The position numbers were made by a program, and so were the translations under genes. From NCBI RefSeq assembly GCF_004027225.2, contig NC_044288.2, positions 17,494,744-17,558,743 of the forward strand: a DNA stretch of 64,000 nucleotides, given 5' to 3'. The notes beneath the pieces are model-generated. The model had not been told where the DNA came from. It did no database searches and saw nothing but the letters and a program-made list of their open reading frames with translations. How positions within the stretch are numbered: the first letter of the stretch is position 1; each line of letters opens with the position of its first letter. The stretch is from Strigops habroptila. Lineage: Eukaryota; Chordata; Aves; Psittaciformes; Psittacidae. Of this stretch, positions 48,481 through 61,625 are shown piece by piece.

Positions 48481-51400
48481 TTGAAAAGCAGGGACGTTTA
48501 TTTTCCTCTTCTGCCCATGGAAAAGTATTTCAGAAAGCGCTCTGCTAATACTAAAACCTTGAAGACCCTAAGACCAGGAAGAATGCCTCATCTAACTCAC
48601 TACTTAAAAATAACCTTAACATGTCAGCTTTACGTGCAGAACAGGCTTCTATATACTTACTTTTTCACATATATTTGATACATTAGACAGTTTCATTTAG
48701 ATAATAATTCCTTCTTGTGATTTCTTTTCTGAATTCCCATTTCAATCCTGATAAATTTTAAGATAAATCACCAAGTCTGTCCAAAAATAATTTAAAAAGG
48801 TAAGAAAATAAAAAAAAAAAAAAGTTACATATTATTTTCTTATGTAATAAAGTCTCCTCCTGAGAATCTGAATAAACCTATGATAAGCTGTATAACCATG
48901 TAAGTAAATGTGGACAGGTATGGCAAAACCCAGAACAAATGCAGTGCAAGGGCTGTATTTAGGGCTCTGACCTACATCCTCTGGTCAACCACAGCAGACC
49001 AGTTTAAGACGCCCAAAGGATTTTGCTGTGGCTTGCTGATGGTCACCACTCCTGCAGCAAACCTGGCATCATGGGACACACACCTCCATTTTAGGAGTTT
49101 CAGAGAGGAGTTTGTTACATCAGCTTAGGCCATAGACAAAGGTCAGTTTGCCCCCCAAACACATGCTATCAGGCTGGACATCTGAAAGCACAGCCTGTCC
49201 TTTCCCACAACACCACAAGACGGGGAACTAAGGGCAGTAATATCTTAAACTGCCAGCAGTAGTTTCACCAGAGCACATTAGCCAGAAAATCTGACTGCAA
49301 ACAGTCCCAACAGTGTGAACTCAGATTTCTGCAAGGAAATAACTACCTCAGTCCAGGGCAGGATGGGGATTCATGACATTAACATCATGATTTAAAGCAT
49401 GATAACGTCAGTGATCTTATACCAGCTGACCATGCTCAAACCAAAGCTGCCCTTCTTCTCCTGTTCATGATGCAGAAAAAGGCACTGTCATATAGCATAG
49501 GCAGATAGGGAGTTTCCACCCATATTGCCCTAACACCCCCGTACCTGAAGAGTGGGCAGGAGATGGAGGGATCACCAGTTGGTCAGTTTTCCCTGGGCAG
49601 GTTAGATGCAACCACAGCCCACCCCAGCTTTGTAGGGGCTCACCAGCCCCCTTCACCCTGCTCCACCAGGGCCCCCATGCTGCCAGCAGCTCCTGCACCA
49701 TCTCACAACCATAAGCACAGACTGGAGGGGAGGCCATGTCCCCCAGCAGCAATGACTCCTGCATCTCTGGCTCTGAGACCCAGCAGCTCTCCCAGAGACG
49801 CATTTCCCTATTCTGCAGCACCATCTTGCAGCAAGAGGGAAGAAAGCACCTTTTACGCGCAACACTGAGAGGTGGACCTGAAGGACACGGCAGCCTGGAC
49901 TGCAGCTGCAGCCAGGAGCAGAACAGACAACAGATGAAAGATTTTTATTAGGGATAGAGAGTTATGGCCTCCAGCATCCCAGACAGACCCCAGCATCAGC
50001 ACTGGGCTGAAAGGGAACGTGGGAATAGTTTGCAGGCTTCAGTATTTTATAGTTAAACTCTTCAGCCCTCACAGCGCCTTTTCGTCCTACCTCCCTTGCT
50101 GGTGGCTGCTTTCCACCCAACTAAAACCAAGATATCTGCTAAATTCTCTGCTTGAACCTCTCTGTGAGCATTGCTCCTAGCACAGCCCTCCATCCGCCAC
50201 CAACCTGCCCCATACCGGCATAGCCACATCCATGACAGGAAGGGAACAAGTGTGACTTATCTGCACAAAGGCAGTAATAGGAGTCTAAAAAGTCTAATAT
50301 GTCCCCACAACCTCTAAAATGTTGTTCCCTACTCCCACATTTTCCATGCTCCCTGCCATGTGCTTCTAGAGCACTGGGGAGAGCAAAGGATGTGACTGAA
50401 ACCATAGCAGCAACACCAAAATGACCCTTTACAGTCTTTTGCCTCCCCCTGCTTAGGCAATATCAGAGGTGGTGAGGATGGGGAGAGGACACAGAGCACA
50501 TGGAGGTGTTTGCCTCAGGTTTTCAATTTGTTTGGTGACACTCTTAGTTAGGTCTCCTCACTTCTGGAGAGGAATTCGTCTTTCTCCTGTCAGCATCTAG
50601 ATTTCTCAGATAACTCTGAGAATAAGAGCAGAGGAGGTGCAAGTACTTAAAATAGGAAGAATATTCAGTTAGACCCACCTAAAAATTGACAGTGGAAACT
50701 GTGTAAACTTGATATTAACTTTAAGTAAGCTTTATGTGATTATTTCAAAGAGCCTTTGAAGTAAAAGAAATTAAAATTTAAGAAGGTATTTTCAAGATAT
50801 TACACTCTCTTTTAACCATTTTCTTGTTACCATTTGTGTCGTTAGTTCTGAAACTAGCTGCATTTTTTAATGAGAAAAATAATCCAAATGGACCAAAATT
50901 ACCTGTTGCCAGTACATGAGATTTTGTGGTTCTCCAGTAAGAAAGAAATGGTGAGCAGCTGGGACTCAGGGCAAAGCTCATTCTCCTGCACACCACAGGG
51001 TGCATTTTCCCTTTCGTGTCAGGCAGTGTGAGTGCACATAAAGATTTACTTCTATTAAAGAAAACCCTGAGATCTTAATCAGAGGAGGGCTGAGAACAGC
51101 CACCACGTTGTGTGCCAACTCTCCAAGGCAAAGCTTCACCTCCCTTTGGCAACACCATCTTTTCCCACAAAGCCACTGCTCAGATTTGTACGCAGCAGTG
51201 GGAAAGGACAACAAACTGTTTCTAAACACAGCGGGTTGCACAGGCCACATTATGGTCTGGATTACCAAAATTATGTACATTTTCTCAAATTATTGGGATT
51301 TTTCTGTCTTCCTGTGTCTTTTTTTATTCACAGGCTCTCTTGTGCTCTGAACTCCAGAGCTCTAGCTAGGAGTGCAGCTCACAAATCTGCTTCCATCTTT

Positions 51401-51929
51401 CCTGATATCCATAGTCCTCATTCCCCCCTCCCTGCAGTACCTTTCTGTTTTCACTTGAAGGCAACCTTGCGCCACATATGTCTATAAAAAGAACTGGGCA
51501 GGGGCAGCACGGCAGCTGCTTCACCCCGCAGATACCCCACTTTGCAGGTGGAAAGAGGCAGAGCTCCAGCTGCAAAGGAGGAACAGTTTAATTGCACTTA
51601 TAAGGCTTGATTCATTAATATTTGCACACTGCTGATTTGTCATTTAGTTCCCGTAAACGTGATTTCACAACTCTCCTATCACAGTCCTGTACAGTGCTGG
51701 AAAGAGTGGATCTGCAGCTGTGCGGGAGCACACATGTCCCTGGGTGATGCCTCAGTGCTCACTGCCTGCTTTGGCTCTTCTCTTCACCAACAGCATCAGC
51801 AATGACCCAATTAATAGCAGGGACAGAGTGAGAGCTCAGTTCTGAGCGAGGACAGAATAAGCTGGAATGTAGATAAGAGTGATATTTGCTAATCAGCTCT
51901 CCCGGAGGAATTTTATCCTTGGGTTCTCA

Positions 51930-52165
51930 GGGAGCCAGTTATCTCAGCCATTAGTGAACTTGTGAGGGACAGGTGAGATACCAGCAGACGGGCAAAGGTA
52001 GTGTCTCTCTCCAAAAGCAGGGGACAGGAGGAATCAGGCAATTATAGACCTATCTGCTTAACTGTGATGCCAGGAAAAAAATATCAGGAGAAATAAGTAC
52101 CTGAAAAAGCCTAAGATGAATAGCAGGACCCATGGACTGGTCAACAGTGAGAGGTACAACAGTGA
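51930..52165 (+). mobile_element. Old L3/CR1-type LINE fragment with reverse-transcriptase motif
   Basis: The frame from 51977 reads RRAKVVSLSKSRGQEESGN followed by YRPICLTVMPGK (NYRP at 52040-52051). This matches the conserved L3/CR1 reverse-transcriptase segment in which a VTPIFKKG-like strand precedes NYRPVSLTSVPGK. Downstream sequence (AATAGCAGGACCCATGGACT) resembles the next RT block after frame loss. No tail is present. Divergence suggests an ancient insertion. Boundaries are approximate. Confidence 0.75.
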
Positions 52166-54161
52166 GTGGTAATTTGTTTTATGCAGAGAAGAAGAATACG
52201 AGGAGATGGAATATAGAAAAATTTAAGAGTTCAGTGCTTTAAACATGTCTTTTCCATTCGTTTCAGGGAACAGACACATTGATAAATTATATACATCCAC
52301 CTCTTGACACTACTTTGGAGAGAACAACCAATAACATTACTGTGCATTAAGCTGCATTTATGAAACCGCTCTTCAAAGCAGAGCAGTATTTAACATTTTC
52401 TTCTTTTCCTTCTGCTCCAAATGACCATCTGGCAGCAGACTTTCTGGAATGGAGCCTTTTCTCTGGTTTCTGTTTGGAGACAAATCTGTGCCAACTTCCA
52501 GCAGTTCATGTGATTTAAGGATGCAGAATATAGTTCTCTTCTGAAATGTACATGGGCTTGAAGTCAAATTCAGATGCTGAAAAGATCTGGTGTGAAGCAA
52601 GCTGTGGGTTACCATACAGTTTTCTCTATGTGCATGCAATATGTCAAACTAGAAAGATTTGCATCCCTTTCCACAGAGGCTCAGGCTAAGTGGTAAATTC
52701 AGTATATTATCCACAGTTACGTTACTTGCACTAACCCCATGAAACCTGCCTGAAGTCCCATTTAAAACTTCTAGGAACTTTCATCTGAAACTGAGGATCC
52801 TCCTCAGATGTATCAGGGCAAAATCTCCCATTTCAGGAGAGTGTGGGAGTCTGGGAAGGCAGCGTAGACTATCCCTAAAGGAAGAATAATTCTCCTTGTG
52901 CATCCGCCTGTCTTGGTTCTAGAAGCAACATCTGAAACTTGTAAGAACTAGAGTGTAGTGCATATGCTCAGCTGTCACTGCATACACAGGGCTTGGAGGC
53001 ACAGGCAGAAGTAGAAAGTCTCATCTAACGACCCGTACTGCCTCTGTAACTATCTGGTCCCAACTCCGCCTGGTCTGTGAGCAGAAAATAGTAGGAAATG
53101 AAACCTAAGACCCTGCCTGGCAACTTTGGGGCAGGTTTCTGATCTTTTTTCCAAATGTCCCAGCACACTGGTGACAGAGCTTTGAAACCTGGCCATGTCC
53201 ATCTGGGGCACAGGAACAGTCAAGGAGCTGCACAGCCAATGCTGGGAAAGAGCATCTGCAGAGAGGGAGCCAGGCTCTCCAGGCTGAGGGTCATAGGAGG
53301 ATTAAGCAGAGGACAGGCGTGTGGCTCCCTAGGGAATATCACCAGCCTCCTGTTATTTCTCAGGGAAGTCTCCAGGAAACTATCATTGAATAAACCCTTT
53401 TGCTTAAAGGTCTCATCTTTCAGGTTCTAAAACTTGGGAAGACAGTCTTAGAGTAGGCAATAAAATGAAAAAATATCTTGACTATGACTGCTTGGGGATA
53501 AAATGTGGCTAAACTCTAATTCCAAGGGAAGAGGTCAACGTCCAAGTAGAGGAAAAGACGGAAGCAGTCTCTTTGCCTTTGTGAACAGAAAGAAATGCAA
53601 AAATAAACATCAAAATCCAGGAGAAATTCATTACTTTTTAAAATTCCTTTCAGCTACAACAGCCCTGGCTTTTATTTCTATTTATTATATCTACTAAAGT
53701 AGGAGGCCTAAGGAAAAACATCAAAATCATCAAATCGCATTGCTTCTTTCCCAACAGCCCAGAAAGCAGTCCACAATTTTCACTGAAGTTTTTACCTATG
53801 CTTCATCTGTCCTTTTTAATCCTGTTTGTGGTAGGTCTGTCACGGCTTTGTCTTTTTTAGCAGCCAACTGAGCAAGCCACATCCAGCAGACAGGTGTGTT
53901 TTCCAGCGTAGGGGCATTATGCTATGAGAATATGGTAGCTCTATTGAGGTAACAACAGCATCAGAAGCACATGGCCCTCAAACATGGGACAGCCACTCAA
54001 TCTACTCAACTAGCTAATGTCACTGGCAAAGTGGAACAAGTATACGGTCTCCTGACTGACTCACCTTCAAAGGGTTGTACATTTTCTCCCTGATTTCCAT
54101 TTTTCCTTCTGGGAAAGTTGTTAAAGTTTTTAATATCTCTATTCACACAAGACCCACCTAA

Positions 54162-54209
54162 ATTCCTGTGCACCTATATTCCTGCGCACCTATATTCCTG
54201 CATACATAC
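54162..54209 (+). repeat. Three tandem copies of a 16-bp unit
   Basis: ATTCCTGTGCACCTAT, ATTCCTGCGCACCTAT and ATTCCTGCATACATAC lie head to tail, with the third diverged. Confidence 0.85.
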
Positions 54210-55532
54210 GTGTCCATGGCTCCTAGACCCAGCCATGGAGGAAATAGGGTGCTGAGTTGGCTTTTTGACTGCTTCTCAAATGCTTTCTGCTGCCTATGGC
54301 TGCAGACATGACTGCCTCTTGCCAAATAGTAAATAAAGGCTACTCCCCCTTCTGAAATTAATAGCAGCTTGTTTTGCTTCCATGCCAGACAGGCTGTAAT
54401 CTAATCGCACGCCCTGTGGCTTTACCCAGCAATCGCTCTTTCCCTTTTACTGTCACATTGCATCGCATCATTCCTCAATTCCTGCCAATTCCTTGGCACC
54501 CACCATAGATACATTGGACTGGACTTGCTCCACAGCACATCCTGAGGCAACCTTCCTCATGCACATATACGAAGGCTGAAATAGAGGAGGATGTGTGCTA
54601 GGTTTGCTGATGTTATCACAGGATTACCCAAATGTGAAGCCAAGGGATGTTATTTGTCAGGAAACCTTGATGTACAGTTTTAATTTCTCCCAAGATTGCA
54701 GTAGCTCTAGCCCAGCTGTGGCTGTTGAACACGAGCTCATGGGTATTTGGCTGTTCACAGCCTACAGACCTCTCCACTGTGGGTACATGTTGCTTATAGG
54801 TGACTCCTGCTGGTAAAACTCAGCTATTCTTAACATATACGAAAGCCAAATGGTAAAGGTAAGGAACTACAGCAAAGCATTCGTATCAAACAGATAGGGA
54901 AAGACTGACTGAATACAATGGTTCAAGCTGAAAAGAAAGGAAATAAAGAAGGTAGAGGGGAGCAGCAGAGAAGCGATGGACCTGGAGCCTTTGCAAGGGT
55001 TAGCTGGCTATACTATTTTGGTTCAATTTCTTTAGGAGAAGACAACTAAGACAATTAGCTTAGCCATCCGACAGGCTGGAAGGGAGTCCTGGACAGACAT
55101 GCAGGAGGTGTAGGCCAGTGATATTGGGTGTACCTGATGCCATGTGAACTGCATCACTTCTCCAGAAGATGTAGAAGCAGCCAGGTCAGATGACAAGCAG
55201 CCAGCCTGGGGTTGTTAAGTGTCCAGAGCAAGATCTGCTGCAGGTCTTGCTCTCAGATAAGCAGGCGCACTCATAGCTGGATGCATCCTAGATTTGGACA
55301 TATGGGCACATGGGCATGAGGGGCTTACCTATACCAAGGTTGGCCTGTCAAAGTGCTTTGACAGAGGAAAAGGGCAGGCACAGATAGAGGATACTCTTCT
55401 AGGGACCTTCACAGTCCTATCATCTTCTAGGTTGTCGTATACATGCACAGAAAACAAAAAAGCAGTACCTATTTGCCTGAGTCCTGCTGAACCTGTCTGC
55501 TCCAAGGGAATATGCTCCAAGCACTGGTGAAA

Positions 55533-55579
55533 CCATAGAAACCAGTTCACCAGAAACCTCCATAGAAACCAGTTCACCA
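55533..55579 (+). repeat. 20-bp direct repeat, 27-bp period
   Basis: CCATAGAAACCAGTTCACCA is repeated exactly at 55533-55552 and 55560-55579. Confidence 0.9.
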
Positions 55580-56566
55580 ACCCTTCCTCTGACATCTGGA
55601 CCCCAATCAGCCCCTTCTCTCTGTTTATCTTACCCAGCACTAACATTTTGCCCTTCTGATCAGACCACCTCTCCCATTAGCTGTGTTCTGACATCAGTCT
55701 ACCAGCTGTGTCAAATGTCCCATTTCCCCAAGTCTGCAGAGCTCAGAGAAAAGAGGATCCAGACAGTGCTTTATCTTGGTGACAACCTTCTTTTCTGAAA
55801 TCAGTTGGGAGCAACATGTTCAGCTGTTGCCAAAAAAGATCACCAACAGCTATTAGCATCATCAGCCCTCGGTTACGTGGTTTCCCAAGTGACACAAGGG
55901 ATGACAGATTCATATTAATTCCAGTCAGCAAATGGATTATAAATACTCCCCCAGCCAGTTGCCACCTGATAGGACTGTCCTTGAGTTCTCCAACTGTGTA
56001 AGGGACTTGTCAACTCTAAATTTACCCACCAGCCTGTATTGTATAAAACATACTACTCTGTGATCCTTGGTAGACACTTGTGCTGTAGCCCAGCATGGAT
56101 TAGACCAGAAACTGCTAGTTCCACCAACCAGACAGACATCTCACTATTGCTTATCTCAAGACTTCAATGGCAGAAAGGAGAAAGGGATGAGTTTGACAGG
56201 ATGCCTTGGTGTATTGGTCATGCAATTGCCGCAGCAGCCCCATCAAGTCTGAGTTAATAAAGTGATCAAAAGCTAAGCCCACCTAACACCTTTCTGATGA
56301 GGTAACAGCTTCTGTTTCTAAGGATAGCCTTCCCCATCAGAAAAATGTACCACAGTGACTGATATAAGTAAACCCACTCCGAGGATGGGGTGTCCAAAAC
56401 CAGACAGAGCTGATACAAAGCAGACCAAGATAGTACTCCCTGTAAAAGGCAGTAGGCAGGATGCTATAAGTTTGTACAAATGGACTATTCACTTGAAGAA
56501 CCATAGTTAGACAGATTTAACTTGCACAAAATGGAAAGTAAACAAAAAGAAAGCAAGAGAAGAGCA

Positions 56567-56594
56567 TGTCTGCAAATTGGTGTCTGCAAATTGG
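56567..56594 (+). repeat. Exact 14-bp tandem duplication
   Basis: TGTCTGCAAATTGG occurs twice head to tail. Confidence 0.9.
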
Positions 56595-59500
56595 ACAGAT
56601 GCACGTGCTAACGGCACTTGTCTGTGGTAGATTTTCTCACCCCAAAAAAAGGGTCTGCGTGAGTGGGAGGGCAGTTTGTAAATTACCTGCTCAGGGCACT
56701 CTACCTAAAGTAAGCCCATTTTTTTTGCCTGCTGCTTGTTCATGCACTGAAGCTTTCCAAGCTCACCAACTGGAGACAGCATCTCATCCGTGTTGGTTGA
56801 TTTCTATGGGTAATATCTGCCTTCAGCTCAACAAAGACACGAGATTTAACTGGCTGTTGAGGGCTGCATAGCTTTTTGCTCTGCTTTTGGCTTTTTCTGA
56901 TTTCATGCCTCAGGTTATTCTCCAGCAGAGCTCTCAGGCACTCCTGGGGACACCCAACTTCTCAAGCAGCAGCCAGAGCCTTCTGCTCACCATCTGCACC
57001 CATAGCCTGGGTACCCTGGGTACCCCTGTTCCCCCAAACCCTGGGAGCTCCCAGACAGGGCCTCTGCTCCCACAAGATGCCACTTGGCCCAACAAGCCAG
57101 TGGTTACTTCTGGATCAAGGAGGCTCTCCCATCTAATGGATATTCGCCCCATATGCCATTCTTTCTACCTGCTGAGCACTTTTTGAACCAAAATGGTACC
57201 TGCCCGCTTTCTGGAAAACCTCAGGGGAGAGCAAAGATGGAAAATGGTGCACCACAAAAGTCCTCGGGATCTTTGCTTTGGGAAACTGTAGTACACCTCT
57301 GTGCGTAGGAAAAGATTTGACCTTGTACCTTTGTGCCAGGAATAGGCATTTTTGTCACCTACATGAGAATCACCCTAAATGTAGCCAAGTTACACACCCT
57401 GCTAAATAGCAGCTTCTCTGTGCTTTCTACATACTTGGAAGATTGTAGCATCTTTTAACATCAAAAATACTTTTAACCCACACTGCAGCTGCCTCACATT
57501 GGGTACCCCAAATAAATGGATGCTTTTAACCTCAAACTCTGCACCTGAAATTCTTTAGGCAGTAGGGGTAAAGCTCCTGGATTATGTCTTCCCAACATAA
57601 GGGATAGGCAAAGGCAAAACCACTCGTACCTTCAAAGCTCTCAGACACCTCTGAAATGAAAGAGGAACTGAAAAGATCTGTCTCTGGGGTTTAGCAGCTT
57701 GCTGTGGAACAATAAGCCTGGAGTTCACCAGGAGGGATAAAACTGAATATTGAATGGCTGTTTGTGGCATAAGCACTGTGCATCCTGGGCACTTTGGGAG
57801 ACAGAAACTTTAGGATAAAAAGCAAAGATGAAATAAAACCAAAAGCTGGATGTGGAATGTACACATTAGAGAGTCACAGCCTGAGTGCCAAGTGCCTGGT
57901 GTTGCAGCTCAGACAATGTCCCTTTTGCCTCATTTTTGCCTATGTGTGATACATATAAAAAGTAGTTCAGAGTGACTCCAGTCATACAACAGGCTTTTTC
58001 AAAATACAGATTTCCTCCAGGACTGCTGGAGCTTATCATTAAAAAGCGCACAGAGCCAACACCATCTACTCACATCAAAATGTAGAGTAGAAATCTGTAT
58101 TGCAGGATGTTTTATCCTACTGGAACTTTAATCCAGCTAATGCTAACAAGTCATTCAGAACAAATGTGTTCATAATGAGAACAGGAGAGTCAACTAAGCA
58201 AACGGACCTTCTCTATTTCCATTAGATCTCCACCGCAGACTTACACCAGCAGTGGTGAGTCCATTGCTGCCTCCTGCACAACACCAAAAGTCTCAGCATT
58301 AACACAGCCAAGGATCAGACTAGCAGAGGTTTCACATCCCTGACGAAATCTAAGTTCCCAAGACAAGAGATACATGGCCGTTTTCTGCTCTGTTTTGCCA
58401 CAACTCCCATGACTTCAGCGCAGAACGCTGTCTGAATGTGAACTACTGGATCAGGTTCATAATTTGTAAATATTATTGTTATTTTATGAACTTTAGCATC
58501 AATGAGAGCAAAGTTAGAGAGGCTGGAATATGACACAATGGTTTTGAGCTTGGTTGTTATTTGTCCATCTTTTAAAAAGTGGGGAGGGAAAAGGATAGTT
58601 TGGAATTGTGGTTAAACACATTTTTTCTCTAGAGGCATCTAGGTTTTTGCCTTTGCTTTGTTTATTCTTCTTTGGGACTAAGTAAAGTCATATTTTTAAA
58701 CATAGGACATCCCCCCTTTCCTTTTTAAATACTGAAATTCTAAGAGTCACCCTAGACAGAGCTCAGGCTGCTCTGCCTGCTTGGACCCAAATGCATCTTT
58801 CAGAGTGTGTTCTTGTGGGCTGAGGAAGCATTTATTTTCTCAGTCATTCCACTTGGATATACCTTTGTTCGCTTTCCAGGAGCAGTTTAGCTTCATTACT
58901 TTCTTCTTTTAAATCACAGTATGTAATAGAGTTCCTATTTGGGCCTCAGTTCTCGTATGATACTTCAAGCACGAGTGATCCTTGCAATTCAGATATTTAA
59001 AATTTGACCAGCACTTCAGGATCTTACTGAATCAGCACTTGCATGTTTCCTCATTTCTCTTTTGGGGGTTTACTGTCTTTTTACTTTTCTTAAAAGCAGA
59101 TGCATAATCCAGCTCTGATACACACAACGCACACAACTAAGGGCACATTTTCACCAAAGCATGTTTTGACAGCATGAGCAGTGAAGAGCAGAGCTCTGGC
59201 TGAAAGCGCTCCCGTAGCCCTTCCCTCTAGGATGGATTCTGCCAAACTGGAAGGCACAGGGCAGCTAATCCTGAACTACCCATGTGGAGGCAGTGGGGGG
59301 AAAAAACTCCTGCTGGACACAGCAAAGGGAAAAATCCTCTGAAAATACTTTAGGATAGAGATTTCCACCTCCCCAGGCTGACTGTGGCTAAATTGTGTTT
59401 CCAAACCCGCAGTGAGGATCCTGGAGGTTTTGGTCCCCCTGTGCAGATATAGGGTAGAGTATCTCTCAGCTGAAGCTGAAGGTCGGAAGTGCACCACCCA

Positions 59501-59936
59501 AGTGAGTGCCCCAGGCACAGAAGGGCTGTGCTGGGGTGGTCAGAGGGTTGGAGAGGAGAAGGCATCTGTGAAGAAGCAATGCAGAGCCTGACAGCTCAGA
59601 GATGGCCAGATGTTTTCATCATTATGGAAAAAATCTGCTGGTGCCTCTTTGCCCAGAGAAACACTGGAGGAGGAAATATCCTCTTGAGCTTTGATTAGGG
59701 CTGTATATTAAAACGGCGATGGGCCGGGGTCAAAAACCAGAAAAAATGGGAGGATCTTTTCTGACTCCTGCTCTAACATTCCATGAGTAGGTGACTGGAA
59801 AGGCTGCACTGCCTCCCCAGGGATCTCTTCCCAAATCACTATCCTAGAAAGCTGGAGAGACAGGGCCTGAAAGATGGGCCCAAGGGCTGTTTCTCCAGTC
59901 CCCGCAGTGTTCCTTCATCCCTCCAGCTGCAGCAGG

Positions 59937-60018
59937 TGCTGCCCCAGGGATGTGCAGCCCCGGGGATGCATAACCCTGGAGCTGCATAGCTCTGGAGGCA
60001 CGCAGCCCTGGGGTTGCA
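59937..60018 (+). repeat. Degenerate minisatellite, about 16-bp unit
   Basis: About five imperfect units of the form ATGTGCAGCCCCGGGG, ATGCATAACCCTGGAG, CTGCATAGCTCTGGAGG, CACGCAGCCCTGGGG lie in tandem. The units are GC-rich and diverged. Confidence 0.75.
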
Positions 60019-61262
60019 AGGAGTCTGAGCACATCAATAACGCAACCAATAACGCTTATAAAGTCAGCCCTGAAGGAAGCCTGCTGCCCTCCTGGCCCCA
60101 GGAGCCACTATCCCAGCCCAAGCCCCCGGCTTAGTGCTGGAACCAAGACCAGGAGACACCTAAAAGTCAGACAGATCCAGGGCCGGGTTTTCAGCCGCAG
60201 GGGATAGCAGGTTCCCACTTTTCCTCTCTCCCGTCCACATCCCGTGCAGGTTCCGGGCCCCTCTCAGTCCCGCATCCCAGCGGGCTGCACCAGGATATGG
60301 CCAACCCCTTCCCTCGGGATTCATCCCTCCCCACGAATCCCACCGTCCCAAAAGCAGCGCGGCCCCGTCCCACGCCGGCTCCTCTCACTAATTTTAGCTT
60401 TTAAGCAGGAAAGATACAGCGCAATTAAAACCCAAAAGTGACCCCCGAGGACCGGCCAGGAGAAAAGCGTGCAAAACCGTAAGAAAACGCCAACAGCCAA
60501 ACCCAAATCCCTCCAATTTCTTTAAGAAATAAACCGTATCCAAGAAATAAAAGGGTGCTTAACGTTGCATGTATTTCATTCGGGTTTTTCAATTCTCTAA
60601 TTGACAAACAGAATAGGAGGGTGGCTTGGGAACGGCGGCAAACGGCGCAGACCTGGCAGGGACAAGGCAGGAACAAGGCAGGCACCGCGGGGGACGCTCC
60701 TTCCTTCCCTCCCTTTCTTCTTCTTACAGTATTCCTGGGCTCCAAGGGAAAAAATAGGGCTGCCGTTTAAATAGTGCTTTTCCATCTACCGCTGAAAAAC
60801 GGGCTGGTAATTAATGCAGGAATTAGGGGGGAAATGCAGATCTAGTTTTATTTATGCGACCTTCCTTTGAAGTTTAAAGACAGGCTTGTGAAGATATCCA
60901 ACCTTGGGAATTTTACCCAGAAAATTTAAAAAGGAGAAAAAAAATAATAAAAGGAAAAAAAAAAAAAAAAAAGAAAGAAAAGTAAAAATCTGGAAGAACT
61001 TTTACAGGATTTTCGTTTCTTTTCACCCCTTTATTCTTGGCACATACTTCAAATATATCGTAGTTTACGTTCGGTGAATTGTATATTCATCAGGCTGACG
61101 AATACACTTCTCCGCGCGTGTATTTACCAGTTTCTCTCCCTCATATATTTTAATTTTGCACGGATTTCTTCCCAAACGTTTTTCTCTCTGCAAAATAAGC
61201 CGCGGGACCACTCGAGGTTTAGTTTGACGGAGAGGATGCAGAAAAGGGACCCTTCGGAGAAA

Positions 61263-61437
61263 CAGACCCACTCCTCATCAGACCGCCACAAAACCAAACA
61301 GCTCCGAGATAAAAACGCGACTTGATGGCCCGATCCCGCTCCCGGGGCCGAACCGCCGGGATCCCACAGGCGCGTTTCCGGGGCCGCTGTTTGCAGAATT
61401 CAAGGATGGGAAAGAAGGAACTGGCTCCGCCAGATAA
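61263..61437 (+). promoter_or_regulatory. Clustered SMAD-type and GATA-type motifs
   Basis: CAGAC occurs at 61263-61267 and 61279-61283 (the latter extended to CAGACCGCC), and AGATAA at 61308-61313 and 61432-61437. GATA plus SMAD input is the known logic of several Nkx2-5 upstream enhancers. The match is motif-level only. Confidence 0.3.
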
Positions 61438-61559
61438 AAATTAAAGCGGGTCCGAAGGTCTCGGAGGAGCGGGGGTTAATCCACACACACACCCTTTTCT
61501 TTATTTGTTGTTTTTTGTTGAGATGGGGGGAGGGTTGTTCGTTGGGTTTTGGGGGTTGT

Positions 61560-61625
61560 TTTGCTTTGGGTTTTTTTTTTTGTTTTTTTTTTGAGGGGTT
61601 TTGTTGTAATTTAAAAAAATATATA
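61560..61625 (+). repeat. T/G-rich low-complexity tract
   Basis: Runs of T10-11 separated by G blocks, then TTTAAAAAAATATATAT, interrupt the CpG-rich domain. It is simple sequence without a retroelement body. Confidence 0.75.

Larger units (their letters stand above)
45932..51929. other. Intergenic region, no gene recognised
   Basis: About 6 kb. It includes a purine-rich tract and a 9-bp tandem repeat near 46.7-46.85 kb and a motif-dense AT-rich stretch near 48.2-48.5 kb. A 162-codon frame at 47104-47592 has no recognisable domain and is within chance expectation. Confidence 0.6.
52166..61180. other. Intergenic region, no gene recognised
   Basis: About 9 kb of unique sequence with several small tandem duplications listed separately. 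From about 59.2 kb GC content rises toward the right-hand CpG-rich domain. An A-rich run lies at 60950-60976. Short open frames lack recognisable domains. Confidence 0.6.
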
